From Paracoccus halophilus (GTDB lineage Bacteria; Pseudomonadota; Alphaproteobacteria; Rhodobacterales; Rhodobacteraceae), in the NCBI RefSeq assembly GCF_000763905.1, contig NZ_JRKN01000022.1, positions 1 to 57,048 of the forward strand: a DNA stretch of 57,048 nt, in the 5' to 3' direction. The notes below the pieces were generated by a model. It worked only from the letters and a program-made list of their open reading frames with translations, was not told the origin of the DNA and ran no database searches. The position numbers and the translations under genes were made by a program. Positions within the stretch are counted from its first letter, which is position 1. Each line of letters opens with the position of its first letter. Below, in pieces: positions 15,936 through 23,153 of the stretch.

Positions 15936-16094
15936 GGGCAACCCCAAGGGTCGTAAGCCCTGGCTGGGACGGTAGGCACCTGCCCTAACCGGACCATCTC
16001 CGTGGATCTCGCGAGCCGTTCCCCAGGGGCGGCTCGTTCCATTTTCATCGCCGCGCGTGACAACCGGCCATATCGCCGTTTGCCCGGCCGGCAG

Positions 16095-16149
16095 GGATAT
16101 TTGGATGAAGAAGAAACACGCGCACCGCTTCTTCTTCATCCAAATATCC
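16095..16149. repeat. Perfect 21-bp inverted repeat, probable bidirectional terminator
   Basis: The arm at 16095-16115 (starting GGATATTTGGATGAAG) is exactly complementary to 16129-16149, with a 13-base loop. It lies between the plus-strand RNA element and the minus-strand thiolase gene ending at 16224, so it could stop transcription from both sides. Neither side has a clean U-tract outside the stem, although the arms hold A- and T-rich runs. I see no second copy in the window. The rest of the gap (16046-16094 and 16150-16223) shows nothing I can name. Confidence 0.6.
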
Positions 16150-16223
16150 AGACCCGAAGCTGGCAAGACGGACCCCTGCCCCCTGTCGGGAGCAAGGGTC
16201 GCAACTTGCCTGTTTGGGACCGG

Positions 16224-17405
16224 TCAGATGCGCTCGATCGCCAGCGCAATGCCCTGACCGCCGCCGATGCACATGGTGATCAGGCCCTTGCTGCCCGATG
16301 TGCGCATCAGCTCATACATCGCCTTGACGGTGATGATGGCGCCGGTCGCGCCGACCGGGTGGCCCAGTGCGATGGCCCCGCCATTCGGATTCACCCTGGC
16401 CGGATCGAGGCCGAGGCCCTTGTTGACCGCCAGCGCCTGGGCTGCAAAAGCCTCGTTCGATTCGATCACGTCGAAATCGCCGGCCTGCAACTCCGTCTTT
16501 TTCAGCAGCGCCTCGACCGCCGGGATCGGGCCAATGCCCATGACCTCGGGGCGCACGCCGGCGACGGCATAGCCCAGGACGCGGAACAGCGGCTTGGCAC
16601 CCTCGGCCCTGGCGGCCTCGGCCCGGGCCAGGACCAGGGCCCCCGCGCCGTCATTGATCCCCGACGCGTTGCCCGCCGTCACGGTTCCATCCTTCTGGAA
16701 CACGGTCTTCAGGGCGGCCAGCTTGTCCATATCGGTCGCTTTCGGGTGCTCATCCGTATCGAAGGACACCACGCCCTTGCGGCCCTTGACCTCGATGGGG
16801 ACGATCTGCTCCTTGAAATAGCCCTGCGCGATGGCATTGGCCGCCCGCTTCTGGCTCTCCAGCGCGAATTCGTCCTGGGCCTGGCGCGAAATGTCATGCT
16901 CGCGCGCGACGTTTTCCGCCGTCACCCCCATATGGCCGGTGCCCATCGGGCAGGTCAGCGCGCCGACCATCATGTCGAGCATCTGCACATCGCCCATCTT
17001 GGCCCCGAACCGCGCGGCCGGCACCGCATAGGGGGCGCGGCTCATCGCTTCGGCGCCGCCCGCCACGGCGAAATCGGCATCGCCAAGGATCAGCGACTGC
17101 ACCGCCGAGACGATCGCCTGCGCGCCGGAACCGCACAGCCGGTTCACATTCATCGCCGGCGTGGTATTCGGCACGCCGGAATCCAGCATCGCCACGCGGG
17201 ACAGATAGGCGTCCCTCGGCTCGGTGTTCAGGACATGGCCAAAGACGACATTGCCGATCTTGTCGGCGCCGATCCCGGCGCGCTCGATGGCGGCGCGGGT
17301 CACGGCCGTCGCCAGCTGGATCGGAGGCACCGCGGCGAGGCTGCCGCCAAAGGTGCCGATTGCGGTCCGCGCCCCCGAAAGGATGACGATTTCGTTGTCA
17401 GACAT
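16224..17405 (-). CDS. Acetyl-CoA C-acetyltransferase (thiolase)
   Basis: A 393-residue biosynthetic-type thiolase condensing two acetyl-CoA to acetoacetyl-CoA, the first step of polyhydroxybutyrate synthesis, or working in reverse for ketone use. The nucleophile Cys91 lies in NVNRLCGSGAQA, His349 in GGAIALGHPVGATG and the general-base Cys379 in CIGGGQG. The N-terminus (VILSGARTAIGTFGG) and length are standard. No phaB or phaC is beside it, so the pathway role is open; it could equally be a fatty-acid thiolase paralogue. The start ATG follows a G-rich ribosome-binding site, and the 105-bp AT-rich region upstream is shared with divergent modE. Confidence 0.93.
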   Translation of the reverse strand: MSDNEIVILSGARTAIGTFGGSLAAVPPIQLATAVTRAAIERAGIGADKIGNVVFGHVLNTEPRDAYLSRVAMLDSGVPNTTPAMNVNRLCGSGAQAIVSAVQSLILGDADFAVAGGAEAMSRAPYAVPAARFGAKMGDVQMLDMMVGALTCPMGTGHMGVTAENVAREHDISRQAQDEFALESQKRAANAIAQGYFKEQIVPIEVKGRKGVVSFDTDEHPKATDMDKLAALKTVFQKDGTVTAGNASGINDGAGALVLARAEAARAEGAKPLFRVLGYAVAGVRPEVMGIGPIPAVEALLKKTELQAGDFDVIESNEAFAAQALAVNKGLGLDPARVNPNGGAIALGHPVGATGAIITVKAMYELMRTSGSKGLITMCIGGGQGIALAIERI

Positions 17406-17510
17406 GGTTCATTCCCCCAAGAATTGCCGTCGAAATAATATTACTGCTATCTACCACTGGACGCAGTGAAAAGACTCTGCAATCGCGACCCTACGGAAAA
17501 AGGCCAGAAC

Positions 17511-17867
17511 ATGCCCATGAGCGACGATCCCCGCCTGAGCCTTCGGCTTCATTTCTCATCCGGGCTGACCTTCGGGCGCGGCAAGGCGGATCTGTTGCAG
17601 GGCATCGCGGAAGAAGGCTCGATCTCGGCGGCGGGGCGGCGGATGAAGATGAGTTATCGCCGCGCATGGTCGCTGGTCGAGGAAATGAACGGCCATTTCG
17701 CGGCGCCGCTGGTCGACAGCAGCCGCGGCGGCGCGCGCGGCGGCGGCGCCTCGCTGACCGATCTGGGGCGGCAGGTGCTGGCCGATTATCGCGCGCTGGA
17801 GGCCGTGCTGCGCGGACAGGGCGCCAGGCCCTTGCAGAGGATGCGGGATGCGCAGCGTTATGAATGA
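17511..17867 (+). CDS. modE: ModE-type winged-helix regulator, DNA-binding domain only
   Basis: This 118-residue protein is the N-terminal winged-helix domain of ModE. The stretch FGRGKADLLQGIAEEGSISA followed by AGRRMKMSYRRAWSLVEEMN is the classic ModE helix-turn-helix. Full ModE proteins have in addition two Mop-like molybdate-binding domains, which are absent here; the frame simply stops. A molybdate-responsive function is therefore inferred from the modABC genes 73 bp downstream, not from an effector domain. The start at 17511 follows an AAAAAGG-type ribosome-binding site; ATG 17517 is an alternative. A Mo-box overlaps its stop codon. Confidence 0.85.
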   Translation: MPMSDDPRLSLRLHFSSGLTFGRGKADLLQGIAEEGSISAAGRRMKMSYRRAWSLVEEMNGHFAAPLVDSSRGGARGGGASLTDLGRQVLADYRALEAVLRGQGARPLQRMRDAQRYE

Positions 17868-17879
17868 AGGTAAATATCG
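17856..17879 (+). promoter_or_regulatory. Mo-box, probable ModE operator for modABC
   Basis: The 24 bases, read on the minus strand, are CGATATTTA-N6-TTCATAACG. Against the known ModE operator CGATATATA-N6-TATATAACG this is 15 of 18 matches with the right spacing and symmetry. It overlaps the modE stop and ends one base before a possible -35 element (TTGCCC 17881-17886, 17-base spacer, TTATGT 17904-17909) for modA, well placed to control the transporter. Confidence 0.7.
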
Positions 17880-17940
17880 CTTGCCCGGGCCTTTCCGGCT
17901 TGGTTATGTCTGATCGTGCACAACCAAACGGAGCCATCCC

Positions 17941-18678
17941 ATGCGCATGCCGCTGATCGCCGCATTGATCGCCATAGCCCCGACCGCAATGGCCGACGAA
18001 ATAACCGTTTTCGCTGCCGCCAGTCTCAAGACCGCGCTCGATGAAATCGCCGCCGGGTGGCAGGAAAGCAGTGGCGATACGGTCGTGGTCTCCTATGCCG
18101 GCAGCTCGGCGCTGGCCAAGCAGATCCAGCAGGGCGCGCCGGCGGATCTGTTCATCTCGGCCTCGACCGGCTGGATGGACGCGGTTCAGGACAGCGGCGA
18201 TATCGACCCGGCCACGCGTCGCGACCTGCTGGGCAACACGCTTGTGCTGATCGGCACTGGCACCCCGGCGGCGGCGGCGCCGGCGGATCTGCCCCGGCTG
18301 CTGGGCGACGCCAAGCTTGCCATGGCGATGGTCGATTCCGTTCCCGCCGGCCAATATGGCAAGGAGGCGCTGACCTTCCTGGGCCTTTGGGACGCGGTCG
18401 CGCCGCAGGTCGCGCAGGCCGATAACGTCCGCGCCGCGCTGAAGCTGGTCGCGACCGGCGAGGCGCCGCTGGGCATCGTCTATGGCAGCGACGCGACCGC
18501 CGAGCCGGCGGTTGGCATCGTCGCCACCTTCCCCGCCGACAGCCACAAGCCGATCACCTATCCCGCCGCCCTGACCGAGGGTGCGGATACGCCGCAAGCC
18601 GCCGCCTTCCTGGCAAGCCTCTCGCAGGAGCCGGCCCGCTCGATCTTCGAGGCACAGGGTTTCACCGTCGTCCCATGA
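17941..18678 (+). CDS. modA: Molybdate ABC transporter substrate-binding protein ModA
   Basis: A 245-residue periplasmic protein with a signal peptide (residues 1-19, ending AMADE). The mature N-terminus ITVFAAASLKTALDEIA and the following SYAGSSALAKQIQQGAPADL, then FISASTGWMD, are typical of ModA, which binds molybdate or tungstate by hydrogen bonds from Ser and backbone groups. The C-terminal half contains AMVDSVPAGQYGKEAL and GEAPLGIVYGSDA, also conserved. The gene follows modE by 73 bp that contain the Mo-box and a likely promoter, and overlaps modB by ATGA. Confidence 0.96.
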   Translation: MRMPLIAALIAIAPTAMADEITVFAAASLKTALDEIAAGWQESSGDTVVVSYAGSSALAKQIQQGAPADLFISASTGWMDAVQDSGDIDPATRRDLLGNTLVLIGTGTPAAAAPADLPRLLGDAKLAMAMVDSVPAGQYGKEALTFLGLWDAVAPQVAQADNVRAALKLVATGEAPLGIVYGSDATAEPAVGIVATFPADSHKPITYPAALTEGADTPQAAAFLASLSQEPARSIFEAQGFTVVP

Positions 18679-19385
18679 TCGATACCGGCTGGCTCGGCCC
18701 GCAGGAATGGCAGGCCGTGCTTCTGTCCCTGAAAGTCTCGGCCGTGGCGACGGTTGTCGGCATGCCCTTTGCCGTCGCCGTGGCCTGGCTGCTGGCGCGG
18801 CGCAGCTTTCCCGGCCACGGGCTGCTGAGCGGCATGGTGCATCTGCCGCTTGTCCTGCCGCCGGTGGTCACCGGCTATCTGCTGCTGCTGACATTCGGGA
18901 CGCAAGGCCCGATCGGCGGGCCGCTGAAATCCCTTGGCATCGTCTTTGCCTTTCGCTGGACCGGCGCCGCCCTGGCTGCGGGGATCATGGGCTTTCCGCT
19001 GATGGTGCGCGCCATCCGGCTGGGTTTCGAGGCGGTGGACCCCAGGCTTGAACAGGCCGCCGCCACCCTGGGCGCGCCGCGCGCCTGGATCTTCCTGACC
19101 GTCACCCTGCCGCTGATCCTGCCTGCCATGCTGGCCGGGGCGACATTGGGATTCGCCAAGGCGATGGGGGAATTCGGCGCCACGATCACCTTTGTGTCGA
19201 ATATTCCGGGGCAGACCCAGACGCTCCCCTCGGCCATCTACGCGCTGCTGCAGGTGCCCGGAGGCGAAAGCGCGGCGCTGCGGCTGGTCGCGGTCTCGGC
19301 GGTGATCGCCATTGGCGCGGTGCTGGTCTCGGAATGGATGGCGCGGCGCATGAAGGCGCGCCTGCAGGGCCGGGCCGATGCTTGA
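18675..19385 (+). CDS. modB: Molybdate ABC transporter permease ModB
   Basis: A 236-residue permease with about five membrane spans. The conserved cytoplasmic loop near residues 140-175 (EQAAATLGAPRAWIFLTVTL, then PLILPAMLAG) is the EAA motif that contacts the ATPase, and HLPLVLPPVVTGYLLL is characteristic of ModB. The end of the protein overlaps modC by 8 bp and the start overlaps modA by ATGA, so the three genes form a tightly coupled operon. The start ATG at 18675 has no separate strong ribosome-binding site, as expected for re-initiation. Confidence 0.96.
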   Translation: MIDTGWLGPQEWQAVLLSLKVSAVATVVGMPFAVAVAWLLARRSFPGHGLLSGMVHLPLVLPPVVTGYLLLLTFGTQGPIGGPLKSLGIVFAFRWTGAALAAGIMGFPLMVRAIRLGFEAVDPRLEQAAATLGAPRAWIFLTVTLPLILPAMLAGATLGFAKAMGEFGATITFVSNIPGQTQTLPSAIYALLQVPGGESAALRLVAVSAVIAIGAVLVSEWMARRMKARLQGRADA

Positions 19386-20409
19386 GGTCGCCTTTCGCCA
19401 CCGTTTTCCCGGCCTGTCGCTGGATGTCGCGTTCAGCGCCCCTGCCGGCATTACCGCGCTGTTCGGCCCCTCGGGCTGCGGCAAGACCACGACGGTCAAT
19501 GCCATCGCCGGGTTGATGCGACCCGATCAGGGGCGCATCCTGCTGGAGGGGCGCGACCTGACCGAACTGCCGCCACAGGCCCGCCGCATCGGCTATGTCT
19601 TTCAGGATGCAAGGCTTTTCCCGCATATGACCGTGCGCGCGAACCTGCGCTATCCGGCGCGCTGGCGGCGCGGCGCCGGCCGCGATTTCGACCGCATCAC
19701 CGAAATGCTGGGCCTGGGGCATCTGCTCGGGCGCCGCCCCGCCAACCTGTCGGGCGGCGAGCGCCAGCGTGTCGCCATCGGCCGCGCGCTCCTCTCCGAC
19801 CCGGCGCTGCTGGTCATGGACGAGCCGCTGGCGGCGCTGGACGCGGCCCGCAAATCCGAGATCATGCCCTGGCTGGAGCGGCTGCGGGACGATACCCGGC
19901 TGCCGATCCTTTACGTCAGCCACGCGATTCCCGAGGTGCTGCGGCTGGCCAACACGCTGGTCCTGATGCGGCAGGGCCGCGTCACGCATGCCGCCCCCCT
20001 GACCGACGTGCTTGCCGATCCCGATCTGGCCCCGGAACTGGGCCCGCGCGAGGCGGGCGCGCTGATCTCGGCCCGGGTGGTCGGCACCGAGAGCGATGGC
20101 ATGATCCGCGCCGCGACCGCCGGCGGCGAAATCCTGCTGCCGGCGATGCCCGCGGCCGAGGGGCGGCAATTGCGCCTGCGTATCCTCGCCCACGAGGTGA
20201 TCCTGTCGCGCGAAGCGCCGCGCGGGCTTTCCGCCCTGAACGTGCTGCCGGTCAGGATCACGCGCATGCGCGACGGGCTGGTGCAGCTTGCGCTTGGCGA
20301 TGAGCGGATGCTTGCGCAGGTCACGCCACGCTCGGCCAAGGCGCTGGATCTGCGGCCCGGCATCGCCTGCCACGCCATCGTGAAATCGGTCTCGGTGCTG
20401 CCCAGCTAG
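19378..20409 (+). CDS. modC: Molybdate ABC transporter ATP-binding protein ModC
   Basis: A 343-residue ATPase that powers molybdate import. Walker A is at about 30-38 (GPSGCGKTTT), the Q-loop at IGYVFQDARLFPHMTV, the ABC signature LSGGERQ at 124-130 and Walker B LLVMDEP at 144-150. Residues from about 280 onward (LNVLPVRITRMRDGLVQLAL, then LDLRPGIACHAIVKSVSVL) form a single Mop domain, the molybdate-binding module seen in ModC that can feed back on transport. This is the only Mop domain in the locus, because the ModE here lacks one. Confidence 0.96.
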   Translation: MLEVAFRHRFPGLSLDVAFSAPAGITALFGPSGCGKTTTVNAIAGLMRPDQGRILLEGRDLTELPPQARRIGYVFQDARLFPHMTVRANLRYPARWRRGAGRDFDRITEMLGLGHLLGRRPANLSGGERQRVAIGRALLSDPALLVMDEPLAALDAARKSEIMPWLERLRDDTRLPILYVSHAIPEVLRLANTLVLMRQGRVTHAAPLTDVLADPDLAPELGPREAGALISARVVGTESDGMIRAATAGGEILLPAMPAAEGRQLRLRILAHEVILSREAPRGLSALNVLPVRITRMRDGLVQLALGDERMLAQVTPRSAKALDLRPGIACHAIVKSVSVLPS

Positions 20410-20483
20410 ACCCTCTCGAGCCTTTGTCATTTGCGCCGCCCCCGCGATTTCGCTTATGCTCTGCGCAAAAACATGAGGGCAGT

Positions 20484-21062
20484 ATGAACAGGTTTCTCAA
20501 GCTGGCCATCGTCGGGATGGTCGCTTCCTGCGGGGCAGGAGGAAGCTACAAGGCACCGCGCAATCTGGATAACGCCTGCGCCATCGCGGCCGAGCGGCCG
20601 GCCTATATGCGCGCCATGCAGACGACCGCGCGGCGCTGGAACATCCCGGTTCACGTGCAGATGGCCACGATCTATCAGGAATCGCGTTTCATCGGCGACG
20701 CAAGGACCCCGCATCGCTATGCGCTCGGGATCATCCCGATCGGGCGGCAAAGCTCGGCCTATGGCTACAGCCAGGCGCTGGACGGCACCTGGGACGAATA
20801 TCGCCGCGCCACCGGCAAGCGCCGCGCGCGGCGCAACGATATCCGCGACGCGACCGATTTCATGGGCTGGTACATGGACGGCTCGTCGCGGGAACTGGGG
20901 ATTTCCCGCAGTGACGCCGCTTCGCAATATCTGGCCTATCACGAGGGGCGCGGCGGCTTTTCCCGCGGCACATATCGCGGCAAGCGCTGGCTGATGGATG
21001 TCGCGGCCAAGGTCAGCGCCCGGTCCGAGATCTATCGCCGGCAGCTCGCCTCCTGCCGCTGA
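20484..21062 (+). CDS. Transglycosylase SLT-domain lipoprotein
   Basis: A 192-residue putative lipoprotein. A short hydrophobic segment ends in a lipobox-like VASC (Cys at about residue 16). The lysozyme-like core shows MATIYQESRFIGDA with the catalytic Glu, then SSAYGYSQALDGTWDEYRRA, the YGYSQ-type motif of lytic transglycosylases that open peptidoglycan strands with a 1,6-anhydro product. A later ATDFMGWYMD and YLAYHEGRGGF fit the small SLT family seen in Rhodobacteraceae. ATG 20484 follows GAGGGC. It stands alone between modC and the convergent lolA. Confidence 0.82.
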   Translation: MNRFLKLAIVGMVASCGAGGSYKAPRNLDNACAIAAERPAYMRAMQTTARRWNIPVHVQMATIYQESRFIGDARTPHRYALGIIPIGRQSSAYGYSQALDGTWDEYRRATGKRRARRNDIRDATDFMGWYMDGSSRELGISRSDAASQYLAYHEGRGGFSRGTYRGKRWLMDVAAKVSARSEIYRRQLASCR

Positions 21063-21110
21063 GACATGCCGTAGCGACGCCGGGCCATTACTGCCCGCCG
21101 GTTCGCCCGC

Positions 21111-21707
21111 CTATTGACGGCGGGCGATTTCGTTCGGGATCGCGAATTTCGACGGCGGAAAGGAAACCCCGGTGCGCATGTCGCCCAGAATGACCGTGGT
21201 GCGCTGCCCGCTTTCATCCGTGACCACCCATTGCCGCAATTGCGTCGGGCTGGCGGTAAAGACCATCTGGATATTGCCATATTCCGGATGCTGCGGGTCC
21301 TGGGCGGTGACCACGGTGGTGTTCTTGCGCTCGGCATGGGCGGTGACCATCCGCGCCCGGCCCAGGTTGATATCCGGCGCGAGGATCAGCGACAGCGGCG
21401 TCTTGGCAAGCGGATATTGCTGCGGTCCGCCGCGCGACTTGCCGTCGAACACCGCCACCTGCCCGGCCGAGGCCAGCACCAGCGTATTGTCGCCCTTGTA
21501 TTCGAACCGCACCCGGTTCGGGCGATGGATGAACACCGTCCCGGTCGAGATCGAGCCGTCATTGTTGACCTGCGTGAACTCCGCCTGGGCGGTCTTCAGG
21601 CCGTTGAGATAGCGCGAGATCTCGCTGAGCGGAATTTTCTCGGCCAAGGCGGGCAAGACCATGGCGAGGACAAGGACGGGCGCAAGGGCGAGCGATCGGA
21701 TTTTCAT
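21111..21707 (-). CDS. lolA: Outer-membrane lipoprotein carrier LolA
   Basis: A 198-residue periplasmic protein with a signal peptide (residues 1-22, ending LPALAE). The body (LKTAQAEFTQVNNDGSISTG, then VFIHRPNRVRFEYKGDNTLV) is the open beta-barrel of LolA, which carries lipoproteins from the LolCDE transporter to the outer membrane. The GTVFIHRPNRVRFEY stretch is the strongest family match. Alphaproteobacteria usually lack LolB, so LolA here may deliver alone. It lies 102 bp downstream of ubiH on the same strand. Confidence 0.9.
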   Translation of the reverse strand: MKIRSLALAPVLVLAMVLPALAEKIPLSEISRYLNGLKTAQAEFTQVNNDGSISTGTVFIHRPNRVRFEYKGDNTLVLASAGQVAVFDGKSRGGPQQYPLAKTPLSLILAPDINLGRARMVTAHAERKNTTVVTAQDPQHPEYGNIQMVFTASPTQLRQWVVTDESGQRTTVILGDMRTGVSFPPSKFAIPNEIARRQ

Positions 21708-21809
21708 GCGCCGCAGAATACCGTTTCCGGATCGGCTTGCACATCACATTCGCTTGGAGATACGGGCGCAAACGCTCGCCCGGGCGTGAGCCTTTCGGGC
21801 CTGTCCCGC

Positions 21810-23033
21810 CTAGAGCCGCTGCCCGGTCAGCAGGCGCGGCATCGGGTCAAGGCTCAGCCCGGCCGCCTGGCGCATGAAGCCGCGCCGCAGCGGCGGGACC
21901 GCATCGACCAGCCCCATGCCCAGTTCGCGCGCCGCGCGCAGCACCGGATTGGCATTGGAAAACAGCGCGTTCACGCCATCCATGCCCAGGGCCAGCGCGG
22001 TCGCGTCCGGCCGGCGCCACTGCTGATAGCGCGCCAGCACCTGCGCGGCGCCGATATCCTCGCCCCGGCGGCGGGCGGTAACGATCACCTCGGCCAGCGC
22101 GGCCACGTCGCGCAGGCCAAGGTTCAGGCCCTGCCCGGCGATCGGATGCACGCCATGGGCCGCGTCGCCGACCAGCGCGACGCGCGGCGCGACGTAACGC
22201 TCGGCCAGGGTCAGGTTCAGCGGATAGGAAAAGCGCGGCCCGGCCAGGCTGATCGCGCCCAGGAAATCGCCAAAGCGCGGACGCAGCACCGCCAGAAAAT
22301 CATCATCCGGCAATTCCATGATGGCACGGGCGTTTTCCCGCCGCTCGGACCAGACGATCGAGCTGCGATTGCCCGGCAGGGGCAGGATCGCCAGCGGCCC
22401 GGTCGGCATGAAATACTGATGCGCCGTGCCCTCATGCGGCAATTCGTGATCGACCGCGGCGACCAGCGCGATCTGGCCGTAATCATGGCCGACGCGCCCG
22501 ATCCCGGCCCGCGCGGCGGTGCCCGATTGCCGCCCGTCGGCGCCGATCAGCAGCCGCGCACCCAAAACGCGGCCATCGGACAGGGTGGCGCGGATGCCGG
22601 CCGGCGCAAGCTCCTGCGCCTCGACCGATATGCCGGGCAGATGGTCGATGCGCCCCCGCATCGCACAGAGCAGCGCGCGATACAGGAACCGGTCCTCGAG
22701 CATATAGCCCAGCCGGCCCTCTTCGATCTCGGCCCCGTCGAAATGCAGGCCAAACGGACCCGGCCCGTCGCCGGGCCGGCCCTGCCGCGCCTGAACCTTG
22801 CGGATCACCTGCGCCTTCGCGGCCAGATCGTCCCACAGGCCCAGGGCCGCCAGCAGCCGCTGCGAGGCCAGCGCCAGCGCATAGGCGCGCCCGTCAAAGG
22901 CGTCGCCGGCGCGGAGATCGGCGGGCCGGGCATCGACCACGGCGAGCGACAGCCCGGCATCGGCCAGCGCCAGCGCCAAAGCGGGGCCGTTCAGCCCGCC
23001 CCCCGCGATCACGATGTCGAAATCCGTCTTCAT
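21810..23033 (-). CDS. UbiH/UbiF/VisC-family FAD-dependent hydroxylase
   Basis: A 407-residue flavin monooxygenase. The N-terminal dinucleotide fold is FDIVIAGGGLNGPALALALA, the central RLLIGADGRQSGTAARAGI is the DG motif that marks aromatic hydroxylases, and LVGDAAHGVHPIAGQGLNLG is the GD motif binding the FAD ribityl chain. This combination is typical of ubiquinone ring hydroxylases (UbiH/UbiF/UbiL group). Which ring carbon it modifies cannot be read from sequence. The start at 23033 (MKTDFDIVI) is chosen because the longer frame extends into the divergent amidase gene. Confidence 0.88.
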   Translation of the reverse strand: MKTDFDIVIAGGGLNGPALALALADAGLSLAVVDARPADLRAGDAFDGRAYALALASQRLLAALGLWDDLAAKAQVIRKVQARQGRPGDGPGPFGLHFDGAEIEEGRLGYMLEDRFLYRALLCAMRGRIDHLPGISVEAQELAPAGIRATLSDGRVLGARLLIGADGRQSGTAARAGIGRVGHDYGQIALVAAVDHELPHEGTAHQYFMPTGPLAILPLPGNRSSIVWSERRENARAIMELPDDDFLAVLRPRFGDFLGAISLAGPRFSYPLNLTLAERYVAPRVALVGDAAHGVHPIAGQGLNLGLRDVAALAEVIVTARRRGEDIGAAQVLARYQQWRRPDATALALGMDGVNALFSNANPVLRAARELGMGLVDAVPPLRRGFMRQAAGLSLDPMPRLLTGQRL

Positions 23034-23153
23034 GCTGCGCAATATGACGCGCGCGGGCGTAATGTCCATGCGACAAAGCCGCGGCTTGCGCATTGCAGGC
23101 GCCTTGCTGCCCGGATAGCCTGTGCCGGGTGGATCTGCGGGTGATTTCGGGGG

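Larger units (their letters stand above)
15860..16045 (+). ncRNA. Structured RNA / mini-mRNA with sequestered ribosome-binding site (unrecognised)
   Basis: Within a 407-bp gap lies a strongly nested fold. Helix P1 pairs GGAGGUGGUCC (15867-15877) with GGACCAUCUCC (15991-16001): 11 bp, one wobble. P2 pairs 15902-15908 with 15975-15981 (7 bp, one wobble). P3 pairs CAGUCAGGG (15913-15921) with CCCUGGCUG (15958-15966): 9 bp, one wobble. A smaller arm around 15929-15952 encloses GGG-CAA-CCC. A terminator-like hairpin follows (16012-16018 with 16030-16036, then TTCCATTTT). The 5' arm of P1 is a Shine-Dalgarno site serving an 18-codon frame. It could be a dual-function small mRNA, a leader for translational control or a plain sRNA. 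I assign no Rfam family. Confidence 0.55.

Noticed and set aside
15821..16063. An 80-codon open frame on the minus strand across the structured RNA
   Set aside because: It has no ribosome-binding site, is antisense to the strongly folded element, and its openness is explained by the helices' base composition. The plus-strand features are far stronger.
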